Positions 9,112-18,806 of a stretch of 64,000 nucleotides of DNA are shown one piece after another. The DNA lies in contig CP051232.1 in assembly GCA_017792445.1 (NCBI GenBank), forward strand, positions 372,001-436,000. The letters run 5' to 3'. The position numbers and the translations under genes were made by a program. A model generated the notes under the pieces. The model made no database searches and had not been told where the DNA came from. It saw only the letters and a program-made list of their open reading frames with translations. The stretch comes from Maritimibacter sp. (lineage in GTDB: Bacteria > Pseudomonadota > Alphaproteobacteria > Rhodobacterales > Rhodobacteraceae). How positions within the stretch are numbered: the stretch's first letter is position 1; each line of letters opens with the position of its first letter.

Positions 9112-9719
9112 CAGGCGCGCTCCGGGAAGAAGCGGTCGTCGCCGGTGCGGCAGGCCTCGTCCTCGCTGGGGCGGCCAGTTTCGTAGGCGTCCTGCCGGAT
9201 CGAGGCATCGGCGAGGTCGGGGGTTTCGGTCCGGCCCTCGGTCGCGTCGAAGCCGCGCGCCGCCAGCCAGTCGCGGGCGATGGTCACGGCTTCGGGGATG
9301 CGGGCGGCGGTGATGGCCCGCAAGCCCCCGCCGTAGTCTTCCAGTTCTTCCGGCTGACAGCCGATCAGCACCAGTTCCGCCGGGCAGTAGCCCATCAGCT
9401 GCGCCGTCGCGATCACGTCCTGAAAGCCGGTCTGGTGCAGCGACATCTTCTTGGCGCCCATGAAGGCCGGAACCTCGTCGCCTTCGACGACCTTCATCGT
9501 GCCGGGTTCAAGGCCATAGTCGACGGCGTCGAACACCACCATCACGTCGGCTTCTTCGAGGAAGGGCAGCAGGTAAAGACCTTGCGTGCCGCCATCCAGC
9601 ACCGTGACTTCGGGTCCGTAGGAAAGGGTCTCGGCCAGCCGCTCGACGCAGCGCACGCCAAAGCCTTCGTCGGCCCAAAGTACGTTCCCGATACCCAGGA
9701 TCAGCGCCCTGCGCGTCAT
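9111..9719 (-). CDS. hupD: HupD endopeptidase that matures the hydrogenase large subunit
   Basis: 202 residues. HupD removes the C-terminal tail of HupL once nickel is in place. The three nickel-sensing residues of the family are visible: Glu18 (ADEGFG), Asp64 (VFDAVDYG) and His95 (MSLHQTGF), on the usual GIGNVL Rossmann start. Its substrate here would be the bond after DPCLACSTH in HupL. The start ATG 9719 follows a strong purine-rich ribosome site (GGGAGGGAG). A 277-bp gap containing a hairpin separates it from hupC upstream, so this gene may begin a separate transcript or depend on read-through. Confidence 0.94.
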   Translation of the reverse strand: MTRRALILGIGNVLWADEGFGVRCVERLAETLSYGPEVTVLDGGTQGLYLLPFLEEADVMVVFDAVDYGLEPGTMKVVEGDEVPAFMGAKKMSLHQTGFQDVIATAQLMGYCPAELVLIGCQPEELEDYGGGLRAITAARIPEAVTIARDWLAARGFDATEGRTETPDLADASIRQDAYETGRPSEDEACRTGDDRFFPERA

Positions 9720-9946
9720 CGCTCCCTCCCTCGCGTCTTCCACGAGCCCCTCCGCTCGCGTCCTGTGGAAACCCATCCTACGGTTTAGAGCCGGTGCTGG
9801 CAGCGATTCTGCCGCACTCGGCGAAATCAGGACAAGCAACTGGTTTTACAGAACCTTTCCGCATACCACCCCATAATCATCGCAGACATACCGGCATCTT
9901 TTCTTCCAATTTTCTACCATTATGAAAACTACCTAACCACAACGAA

Positions 9947-9970
9947 GAACGGACCCCGAAGGGTCCGTTC
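9947..9970 (-). terminator. UUCG-capped hairpin after hupC
   Basis: Perfect 10-bp inverted repeat (GAACGGACCC / GGGTCCGTTC) with a four-base loop that reads UUCG on the transcribed minus strand, an exceptionally stable tetraloop. It begins 26 bases after the hupC stop. The following sequence (TTCGTTGTGG) is only partly T-rich, so it is a weak intrinsic terminator or, more likely, an mRNA 3'-end stabiliser that keeps hupSLC transcripts more abundant than the accessory genes. Confidence 0.75.
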
Positions 9971-9996
9971 CAGATCCGCCCCGTGTCGGAAGCGGA

Positions 9997-10773
9997 TCAG
10001 TCGGGGAGGTCGTCCTTGAAGGTGCGGGTGCCCGAGATCATCGTCGAGACCATCGACTGACGGCTCATGATGTCCTCGCGGATCGCTGCGTAGATATGGA
10101 TCATCATGAAGATGACGATGAACCACATCCCGAGGTGATGGATCGAGTGCAGGATCTGCGTGTTCCCCACCAACGCGATAAGCCATCCCATCGCGAGGTC
10201 GGGCAAAGACCCCTGCCCTGCGCCCTCGGCATACAACGCCCAGCCGGTCAGCAGCATGAAGGTGATGCCGATCGTCATGAAGAAGAACATCGCGACCTGC
10301 GCCAGCGGGTTGTGACCGACATACTTCTTCGGCGTCTTGGCGATGAAAGCGTACCACTTCAGTTCGTGGAACATCTCGCGCCACCATGCCTTGCGCCAGA
10401 CGGGAACGTAGAACAGCTGCTTGGCGTGGTGGTTCCCGACGAAGGCCCAGTAGATCCGCCCAAGGAACGCGACCGTCAGAAGCTGCCCGGCCGCGAAATG
10501 CGCAAACCGGATATAGCCCATGACGAACTGATGCGTCGCCTCGGCGAAGTTCATTGTTGGCAATGGCGAGGCGATCAGCCAGCCGGACCCGATCAGGATC
10601 ATGATCAGCGCCGCGTTGACCCAGTGCCAAAGCCGCACCGGCCACTCGTAGACGAAGACGCTGGTGCGCCGGCGGATCGACTCGATGTCTGCCTTGGTCG
10701 CGTCGCCGGTCAGCTGTGAGCTGACCAGCGGGTCGACGTGGACGTTCGTTTTGTGGATCGTGTCCTCCGGCAT
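9997..10773 (-). CDS. hupC: HupC, di-haem cytochrome b subunit anchoring the hydrogenase
   Basis: 258 residues. HupC is the integral membrane b-type cytochrome that passes electrons from HupSL to the quinone pool. Four membrane helices are visible, with haem-ligand candidates in PVRLWHWVNAALI, IRFAHFAAG and the last helix region HSIHHLGMWFIVIFMMIHIY. The N-terminal 35 residues are hydrophilic and cytoplasmic. It lies downstream of hupL with one small gene between them (10778-10948). The start MPEDT at 10773 gives the family's normal length and follows a GAG-rich site. Confidence 0.93.
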   Translation of the reverse strand: MPEDTIHKTNVHVDPLVSSQLTGDATKADIESIRRRTSVFVYEWPVRLWHWVNAALIMILIGSGWLIASPLPTMNFAEATHQFVMGYIRFAHFAAGQLLTVAFLGRIYWAFVGNHHAKQLFYVPVWRKAWWREMFHELKWYAFIAKTPKKYVGHNPLAQVAMFFFMTIGITFMLLTGWALYAEGAGQGSLPDLAMGWLIALVGNTQILHSIHHLGMWFIVIFMMIHIYAAIREDIMSRQSMVSTMISGTRTFKDDLPD

Positions 10774-10777
10774 GGCG

Positions 10778-10948
10778 TCACTCCTTGCGGCGCGCCTGAA
10801 GCGCCCACACAACGCCAGCCAGAACGACAAGGCCCAGACCATGCAGCGGCGACAGGACCCAGTGCGCGGCGCCCTCCAGCGCGCCGTGCCCCGGATGCGC
10901 CAGCGCCGCACCGGCGGTGGCCATGTAGACTGCGATTGCGTGTTTCAT
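10778..10948 (-). CDS. Small secreted or membrane protein between hupL and hupC, unknown function
   Basis: 56 residues. It has a short signal-like N-terminus (MKHAIAVYMATAGAALA) followed at once by the histidine-rich stretch HPGHGALEGAAHW, then a single hydrophobic helix (LVVLAGVVWALQARR). A strong ribosome site (GGGAGGACACC) precedes ATG 10948, and the gene lies 11 bases after hupL and 4 before hupC, so it is clearly translated as part of the structural operon. I do not recognise a named function. The three His residues near the mature N-terminus could bind metal; this is inference. Confidence 0.7.
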   Translation of the reverse strand: MKHAIAVYMATAGAALAHPGHGALEGAAHWVLSPLHGLGLVVLAGVVWALQARRKE

Positions 10949-10959
10949 GGTGTCCTCCC

Positions 10960-12753
<1,794 letters not shown>

Positions 12754-12756
12754 CTA

Positions 12757-13851
12757 TTAGACCTCCTCGCTGGCAGGCTTGTCCTGCGTCTTTTTCTGTG
12801 CGGATTTCAAAGCCGAGACCGCCGCGTGCAGCGCGATGCCGCCACCGACGACGCCCGCGGCGGCCATGCCGATCTGGTCTGCATTCGCCTCGACCCCGAA
12901 CTGGGTCAGGTCGGTCACACGGTCGTAGAACGCCCCCTGATCCCAGAAGCCGTCTTCGGAACAGCCGATGCAGCCATGGCCCGACTGGATCGGGAAGCTG
13001 ACGCCCTCGTTCCAGCGCACGGTCGAACAGGCGTTGTAGGTGGTCGGACCCTTGCAGCCCATCTTGTACAGGCAGTAGCCCTTCTTCGCGTTCTCGTCGT
13101 CCCACGCCTCGACGAACTGGCCGGCGTCGAAATGCGGGCGGCGATAGCACTTGTCGTGGATGCGCTGGCTGTAGAACATTTTCGGCCGCCCCTGCCGGTC
13201 AAGCTCTGGCAGCCGGTCGAAGGTCAGCATGTAGGTGATCACGCCGGTCATCACCTCGGCGATGGGCGGGCAGCCCGGCACCTTGATGATCGGCTTGTCG
13301 GTGATGACCTTGTGGACCGGCGTCGCCTGCGTCGGGTTCGGCTTGGCCGCCTGCACACAGCCATAGGACGCACAGGCACCCCAGCTGATGATCGCCTTCG
13401 CGTCCTTGGCCGCATGGCGCAGCTGTTCCACGAACGGCTTGCCGCCGACGATGCAGAACATGCCGTCCTCGTTCAGCGGCGGGTTGCCCTCGACCGCGAG
13501 GATGTAGTTGCCCTTGTACTTCTGGATGGTGTCTTCCAGCGCCGCCTCTGCCTGATGCCCGGCAGCCGCCATCAGCGTGTCGTCGTAGTCGAGAGAGATC
13601 ATCGACAGCACGACATCCTTCGCCAGCGGGTGCGCCGAGCGGATGAAGCTTTCCGAGCAGCAGGTGCATTCCAGCCCATGCACCCAGATCACCGGCGTGC
13701 GCGGCTTGGTTTCCATCGCATGCGCGATCTTGGGCACGAAGGCCGGACCCAGCCCCAGCGCGGCGGCGGTCAGCGAGCAGTATTTCATGAAACTGCGCCG
13801 GGTGATGCCCTGGCTTCGCATGACCTCGTAGAACGTCTCGATCTGACTCAA
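12757..13851 (-). CDS. hupS: HupS, uptake [NiFe]-hydrogenase small (Fe-S) subunit, oxygen-tolerant type
   Basis: 364 residues from a TTG start. HupS relays electrons through three Fe-S clusters. It has a Tat signal (TRRSFMKYC) with likely cleavage after KIAHA. Counting from the mature Met, cysteines lie at 17, 19, 20, 115, 120 and 149 ([16 protein letters not shown]), the full set for the [4Fe-3S] proximal cluster of oxygen-tolerant enzymes. The C-terminus has a membrane helix that contacts HupC. TTG 13851 is preferred because AGGGAGGG lies seven bases upstream. An in-frame ATG at 13881 has no such site and would add ten residues. Confidence 0.95.
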   Translation of the reverse strand: MSQIETFYEVMRSQGITRRSFMKYCSLTAAALGLGPAFVPKIAHAMETKPRTPVIWVHGLECTCCSESFIRSAHPLAKDVVLSMISLDYDDTLMAAAGHQAEAALEDTIQKYKGNYILAVEGNPPLNEDGMFCIVGGKPFVEQLRHAAKDAKAIISWGACASYGCVQAAKPNPTQATPVHKVITDKPIIKVPGCPPIAEVMTGVITYMLTFDRLPELDRQGRPKMFYSQRIHDKCYRRPHFDAGQFVEAWDDENAKKGYCLYKMGCKGPTTYNACSTVRWNEGVSFPIQSGHGCIGCSEDGFWDQGAFYDRVTDLTQFGVEANADQIGMAAAGVVGGGIALHAAVSALKSAQKKTQDKPASEEV

Positions 13852-14069
13852 AACGCGACCCTCCCTCTTTCCGTTTGCCATGCGCAGGGCGACAGAGCGC
13901 CCGCGCGGGTTCGGCCATCATGACGGTATGCGACGGTGTGCGAAGGGGGCGGTTCCGGAAAATCCGCGCGCACCGGAAAAGCCCGGCAGGTCAGTCGGTT
14001 GCGCGGATATTTCGATCCAAAAGGACAGCACCGATCGGAATGCAACTTGCCGCGCGGAAGACCGGGTGA
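13852..14069 (-). promoter_or_regulatory. hupS promoter region
   Basis: 218 bp between the hypF stop and the hupS start. It is the only sizeable gap upstream of the structural genes, so the hydrogen-controlled promoter should be here. I see no sigma-54 -24/-12 motif, consistent with the defective sigma-54 motifs in HupR. A weak match to the HupR half-site pair TTG-N5-CAA reads TTG-CATTC-CGA on the minus strand at 14036-14046. The match is imperfect and could be chance. Confidence 0.45.
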
Positions 14070-16304
14070 TCAGTCGCTTTCCATCTGGGCCAGCGCGACC
14101 ATCGCCTGACCGAAGGCAAGCCCTCCGTCATTGGCCGGCGTCGCGCGGTGGACCAGAACCGGCACGCCCTCAAGACACCGCAGCGTCTCGGCCAGCAGTC
14201 GCGCGTTCTGGAAGCAGCCGCCCGACAGCGCCACCGCCGCGGCCTCACCCGTTTCGACGAGCCTTCGCGCCTCGCGCGCGAACGCGGCCGCCAGGGAGTT
14301 TTGGAACAGGGCGGCCCCGTAGGCCGCCGACGCCCCCAGTGAAAGGCTTTCTCGTAACTCCGCGAAGAACGGTGCCGGATCGATTTCGTGGCCCCGCGAC
14401 GCAAAGCGTACCAGCCCCGCGTACGGAGGCAGCGCCTCAAGCCGCATGGCCGCCTCGCCTTCGTAGGTCTGTACGTCCGGACAGACCCCCAGGCAGGCGG
14501 CAACGGCATCGAACAACCGCCCCACCGAAGAGCTTGCCGGCGCGTTCAGCCCGCTTGCCGCAGCCTGCCGCGCCAGCACCAGTGGCTTGTCGGCAAACAG
14601 CGCATCCGCCCAGTCCGACAGCCCCGCCTTATCCAGCCGCACCAGCGCGTTACGCCATGGCTCTCGCGCGGCCAGATCGCCGCCGATCAACGGCGCCGGC
14701 CGCAGCCAGGCGCGCCGCTCGACCGACCGGTAGCCGCCCAGCAGCACCTCGCCGCCCCATACGGTTCCGTCCGACCCAAGCCCGGTCCCATCCAGCACGA
14801 TCCCCACGACCGGCCCGCCGTCCAGCGGCCACGCGTTCTCTGCCATGCAGGCGGCCATATGCGCGTGGTGATGCTGCACGGAAACATGCCGCAATCCCTC
14901 GGCCTCCGCCCGCTCGACGCCATGGCGCGTGGCACGAAAATCCGGATGCAGATCCGTCGCCACCGCGTCGGGCGCATGGTCGAACAGCGCCGCATAATCC
15001 GCGTCGGCCTGAAGAAACGCCTCCCATGTCAGGGCCTCGTCCAGCTCGCCAAGATGATGGCCCAGCAACGCCTGCCCGTTCTTCACAAGGCAGATCGCCG
15101 CCTTCATCTGCCCGCCATAGGCCACCACCTGACGGTCGGGAAACCCGGAGGGCAAAGGCAGCGTCCCCGGCACCCGCCCCCGCGCCCGGCGCAGGGTCAT
15201 CGGCCCGGCGGGTCCGATCCGCTCCACCCCGTCATCCAGCCGCCGCGCGATGTCGCGGTCGTGCATGACGAAGGCATCCGCGAAGGCCCCGAGTTTCTCC
15301 CGCGCCTCATCGTTGCCGATCACCTGCGGCTCACCCGACAGGTTGCCGCTGGTCATCACCAAAGGCCGCGCCACCGCATCCAGCAGCAGATGATGCAGTG
15401 GCGTATAGGGCAGCATCCACCCCAGCGTTCCCTGCCCCGGCGCGACCGCATCGGGCAACGCCGCCCCGGATTTCTCCAGCAACACAACCGGCGCGGCAGG
15501 GTCGCACAGCAACGCCTCCTCCGCCGCCGAGACCATGGCATACTGCCGGACCAGCGCCAGCGGAGCCATCAGCGCAAAGGGCTTGCCCGGCCGCCGCTTC
15601 CGGGTCCGCAAGGCCGCCACCGCCGCCCCGTTCGTCGCGTCGCAGCACAGATGGAACCCGCCCAGACCCTTGACCGCAACGATCTCGCCGCCAAGGATCG
15701 CCGCAGCCGCCAACGCCACGGCGTCCCCCTGAAACTCGCCCGCGTACCGCTCGAACCACACCCGTGGCCCGCAGGCCGGACAGGCAACGGGCTGGGCATG
15801 AAACCGGCGATCCGCCGGGTCCTCGTATTCGGCACGGCAGTCCGGACACATGGCGAAGGGCGCCATCGTGGTCTGCGCCCGGTCATAGGGCAGCCCGGTC
15901 AGGATCGTGAACCGTGGCCCGCAGTTGGTGCAGTTGGTGAAGGCATAGCCCCGGCGCCGCCCGTCGCCCCGGATCTCGTCCGCGCAATCCGCACAGGTCG
16001 CCGCATCCGGCGTCACCCGTGTCTCGGCCCCCGGTCCGCCCGAGGCCGCGATCACGAACGCGTCCGCAACACCCACCTCGCACGAAGCGCACTCCACCGC
16101 ATCCACCCGCGACAAGGGCGGCGCCTCGTCCGACAGCGCCGCCACGAACCCGTCCAGATCCGCCCCCGCCGCGAAGATCAGCACCCCCTCGGCGTCGTTC
16201 AACACCTCACCGGTCACGCCCATCCGGCGGGCAAGCTGCCAGACGAAGGGCCGGAACCCCACACCCTGCACCTGTCCCCGCACCCGGATCCGCAGCCCGT
16301 TCAC
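14070..16304 (-). CDS. hypF: HypF carbamoyltransferase for hydrogenase CN ligands
   Basis: 744 residues, full length, with all domains. Residues 1-90 are an acylphosphatase domain (RGQVQGVGFRPF). Residues about 105-190 hold two zinc fingers with paired CxxC motifs (CADC, CTNC, CPDC, CPAC). Residues about 200-375 are a YrdC-like domain, and residues 390-744 are a Kae1-like domain with HHHAHMAAC and DGTGLGSDGT. HypF converts carbamoyl phosphate to carbamoyl-adenylate and loads HypE. The start codon is GTG at 16304 after AGAGAAGAAG. It lies between hupV and hupS, as in R. capsulatus. Confidence 0.97.
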   Translation of the reverse strand: MNGLRIRVRGQVQGVGFRPFVWQLARRMGVTGEVLNDAEGVLIFAAGADLDGFVAALSDEAPPLSRVDAVECASCEVGVADAFVIAASGGPGAETRVTPDAATCADCADEIRGDGRRRGYAFTNCTNCGPRFTILTGLPYDRAQTTMAPFAMCPDCRAEYEDPADRRFHAQPVACPACGPRVWFERYAGEFQGDAVALAAAAILGGEIVAVKGLGGFHLCCDATNGAAVAALRTRKRRPGKPFALMAPLALVRQYAMVSAAEEALLCDPAAPVVLLEKSGAALPDAVAPGQGTLGWMLPYTPLHHLLLDAVARPLVMTSGNLSGEPQVIGNDEAREKLGAFADAFVMHDRDIARRLDDGVERIGPAGPMTLRRARGRVPGTLPLPSGFPDRQVVAYGGQMKAAICLVKNGQALLGHHLGELDEALTWEAFLQADADYAALFDHAPDAVATDLHPDFRATRHGVERAEAEGLRHVSVQHHHAHMAACMAENAWPLDGGPVVGIVLDGTGLGSDGTVWGGEVLLGGYRSVERRAWLRPAPLIGGDLAAREPWRNALVRLDKAGLSDWADALFADKPLVLARQAAASGLNAPASSSVGRLFDAVAACLGVCPDVQTYEGEAAMRLEALPPYAGLVRFASRGHEIDPAPFFAELRESLSLGASAAYGAALFQNSLAAAFAREARRLVETGEAAAVALSGGCFQNARLLAETLRCLEGVPVLVHRATPANDGGLAFGQAMVALAQMESD

Positions 16305-16335
16305 CGCTTCTTCTCTTTCAAAATACCTCGGGGGA

Positions 16336-16361
16336 GTCCGCAGGACGGGGGCAGAGCCCCC
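16336..16361 (-). repeat. Two adjacent hairpins between hupV and hypF
   Basis: GTCC-GCA-GGAC (16336-16346) is followed immediately by GGGGGC-AGA-GCCCCC (16347-16361). They form two small stems in the 85-bp gap after hupV. The layout resembles short intergenic palindromes common in this bacterial group. No T-run follows, so a structural or mRNA-processing role is more likely than termination. Confidence 0.55.
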
Positions 16362-16389
16362 ACCACCCGGCCCTCCGCGCAGACCGGCA

Positions 16390-17820
16390 TCAGTGGACCG
16401 TACAGACCATGCAGGGGTCGAAGCTCCGCACGATATGTTGCACCGACAGCGGCGTGGTCTCTTCCGCGCCCACCGGCGCGCCGACCAGCGCCGCTTCGAC
16501 CGGCCCCGGCACCCCGTCCGCGTCGCGGGGCGAGAAGTTCCACGTTGTCGGCGCGACGATCTGGTAGCCCGCGATGGTTCCCTTGCCGATGCTCAGCCAA
16601 TGCCCCAGCGTGCCGCGCGCGGCCTCTACCAGACCGACGCCCGCGCCGTCCTTCGGCACCTCCCACGTTCCCATGAACCGCGCCGATGGGTCGAGCCGCG
16701 CCGCCCAGTCCTCCAGCCAGATCTGCGTCCGGGCGATTTCCAACAGTCGTCCCGCGATCCGCGCCCGCACGCCGGCTTCCGTCGCCAGCGCCAGCGCCAG
16801 CGGGTGGCCATCGACCACCTGCCGCGCCAGCGCACCGACTTCGACGGTGCGGCCGTCCAACCGTGGCGCCTTGCACCACGAATAGGCGCCGTCGCGCATG
16901 TCCTCGTCCGGTTCGGTCACGCCTTGCGACGGGTGCGCGGCGCCGCCCAGCATCCAGGCGTGGCTCAGGTCCTCGACCACCTCTGACGGATCAAAGGGCC
17001 GCACCTCGCCCGCGTCCCACACCCCGGCGCGCGTCGCACGGCCCTCGGGCATGGGATAGGCCCCCGCCGACAGGTAGCGCCCGGTGCCGCGCCCCATCGC
17101 GGCCAGCCCGAGGTCCGCCGCGATCTCAAGGAACAGCCCCGCCGCGCCCCGGTCCCAGCCATCCAGCGCCGCGACGGTCTCCAGCGCCACGAATTCCTCC
17201 AGCGGCGCGCCGAACATCTGCTGTTCCAGCACCCGGCGGAACGCCCGCAGGGTGGTCTGGATGCGCACCTTGTCGCGCGCGTCCGGTGTCCGCGTGACGC
17301 CCGCCGGCTGGATCGCCAGCGTGTGCGGCCACTTGCCTCCCAGAAGCCCGACGATGTGAAACAGCCGCGCCCGCGCCTCGACCAGCGCCCGCGCGACCGA
17401 GCCCTGCTGCGCCGTGAACTCCGCCACCGCGCGGGCGTGCCACGGGCGGCCCGCATAGGCCGGGCGGGCCATGTCGGGCATGAAGAACAGCGCGAAGTGG
17501 GTGACGTGGTCGGCAAGGTTCTCGACCCCGTGCAGCAGCGACGCCGCCAGCGCGCCCTGTTCGGGCATCTCGGCGCCCGAGGCGTCGGCCAGCGCTAGCG
17601 CGGCCGCTGCCGACTGGCTGATCGAGCAAATCCCGCAGATCCGTGGCGTGATCGTCAGCGCGTCGCGCGGATCGCGGCCCGTCAGCATCATCTCGAAGCC
17701 CCGGAACAGCGGCGAGTTGGCATAGGCCGCCGAGACCCGCCCGTCCGCGACCTCGAGCCGGATCTCCAGATCGCCCTCGACCCGGTTGAACGGCCCGACC
17801 AGAAGCTGACGTTCGCTCAT
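16390..17820 (-). CDS. hupV: HupV, large subunit of the H2-sensing regulatory hydrogenase
   Basis: 476 residues. Both nickel motifs are present: RICGICSISQ near residue 61, with the SISQ variant typical of sensor enzymes, and DPCMVCTVH at the very end. The protein stops at this histidine, so there is no tail for a protease to remove. This separates it from the catalytic HupL and is the known state of HupV/HoxC proteins. With HupU it senses H2 and signals to HupT. ATG 17820 overlaps the hupU stop (ATGA). Confidence 0.95.
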   Translation of the reverse strand: MSERQLLVGPFNRVEGDLEIRLEVADGRVSAAYANSPLFRGFEMMLTGRDPRDALTITPRICGICSISQSAAAALALADASGAEMPEQGALAASLLHGVENLADHVTHFALFFMPDMARPAYAGRPWHARAVAEFTAQQGSVARALVEARARLFHIVGLLGGKWPHTLAIQPAGVTRTPDARDKVRIQTTLRAFRRVLEQQMFGAPLEEFVALETVAALDGWDRGAAGLFLEIAADLGLAAMGRGTGRYLSAGAYPMPEGRATRAGVWDAGEVRPFDPSEVVEDLSHAWMLGGAAHPSQGVTEPDEDMRDGAYSWCKAPRLDGRTVEVGALARQVVDGHPLALALATEAGVRARIAGRLLEIARTQIWLEDWAARLDPSARFMGTWEVPKDGAGVGLVEAARGTLGHWLSIGKGTIAGYQIVAPTTWNFSPRDADGVPGPVEAALVGAPVGAEETTPLSVQHIVRSFDPCMVCTVH

Positions 17821-18806
17821 TTCTCGCGCTTCGGGGCCGGGGCGACGCGGATGCGGTCGGAATGGGCGTTCACGTCGATCCGTTTCGGCGTGGCCGCTTT
17901 CGACAGCGACGCCAGCGCCATGAACCACGCTTTCGGCATGTCCGAGGGCAGGCCCACGGGAATGCCCGCGATGGTCGGCGTCTCGGTATAGCTGTGGCCG
18001 GGTTCCTCGAACTCGGGCGAGGTGCAGGCAATGCAGGGATAGCCGCCGCGCGTGCAAGAGCCTTCGCCGTTCCAGGGCCGGATATTGCAGTCGCCCACCG
18101 CCTGCGTGCCGACGCATCCCAGGTGCTCCATCATGCAGCCCAGTTCCGACAACTCGCGGGCGCTGGCCTTGTACTCGTAGTACTCGTTCTTGGTGCAGCC
18201 GTGGTGGACAAGGTGGTCCGCGTAGAAGCGCGGCCGCCGGTAGCGGTCGAGATCGCCCTCGCCCATCAGGTCCGCCGCCAGCAGCAGCAGCGTTTCCGTC
18301 ACCCAGGCCGGGTGGGTCGGGCATCCCGCGACGTTGATCACCGGAAGGCCGGACCGGCTGCGAAAGTCGTCGGGCAGCGCGCCGCCGGTGTGGTGGCCAT
18401 CGTACTGCAACCCGATGGCCCCGGCCGGGTTGCCGCCCGCCGCGGTGATCCCGCCGTACGCCGCGCAAGAGCCCACGGCGACCACGTGCCGCGCCATCGG
18501 CGCCAGCGCCCGCACCCAGTCCAGCATCGCGCGTCCGGTGCCGGACAGCATGTGATATTTACCGGTACCTTTCGGGCCGGTGACGATCGAGCCCTCGACG
18601 CACAGCACGTCCAGCGGCAACTCGCCCGTCTCGACCGCCTTCAGGATCGCGGCCACCTCTGCCCCCGTTTCGACCGACAGCGCCGGGTGCCACAGGAACG
18701 AGACGCCCGCGTCGCCCAGCGTGTCGAACAGGTTCGGGTCCTCTGCGCACAGCAGCGACATGGTACAGCCGCCGCATCCAGCGGATTGCAGCCACAACAC
18801 GTTCAT
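17817..18806 (-). CDS. hupU: HupU, small subunit of the H2-sensing regulatory hydrogenase
   Basis: 329 residues. The proximal-cluster region reads AGCGGCTMS, so the two extra cysteines of the oxygen-tolerant HupS are absent. There is no Tat signal (it starts MNVLWLQSAGCGGC), so the HupUV complex stays in the cytoplasm, as expected for a sensor. Further cluster cysteines are seen in GSCAAYGG, AGCPTHP, HHGCTKNE and the CNIRPWN/GGYPCIACTSPEF region. It is translationally coupled to both hupT and hupV by four-base overlaps. Confidence 0.95.
   Translation of the reverse strand: MNVLWLQSAGCGGCTMSLLCAEDPNLFDTLGDAGVSFLWHPALSVETGAEVAAILKAVETGELPLDVLCVEGSIVTGPKGTGKYHMLSGTGRAMLDWVRALAPMARHVVAVGSCAAYGGITAAGGNPAGAIGLQYDGHHTGGALPDDFRSRSGLPVINVAGCPTHPAWVTETLLLLAADLMGEGDLDRYRRPRFYADHLVHHGCTKNEYYEYKASARELSELGCMMEHLGCVGTQAVGDCNIRPWNGEGSCTRGGYPCIACTSPEFEEPGHSYTETPTIAGIPVGLPSDMPKAWFMALASLSKAATPKRIDVNAHSDRIRVAPAPKREK

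Noticed and set aside
13852-14069. Sigma-54 promoter or IHF site upstream of hupS
   Set aside because: No TGGCAC-N5-TTGC match and no convincing IHF consensus were found by eye.
14388-16676. A 762-codon plus-strand frame
   Set aside because: Antisense of hypF and the end of hupV; composition is dominated by Arg, Gln, His and Pro.
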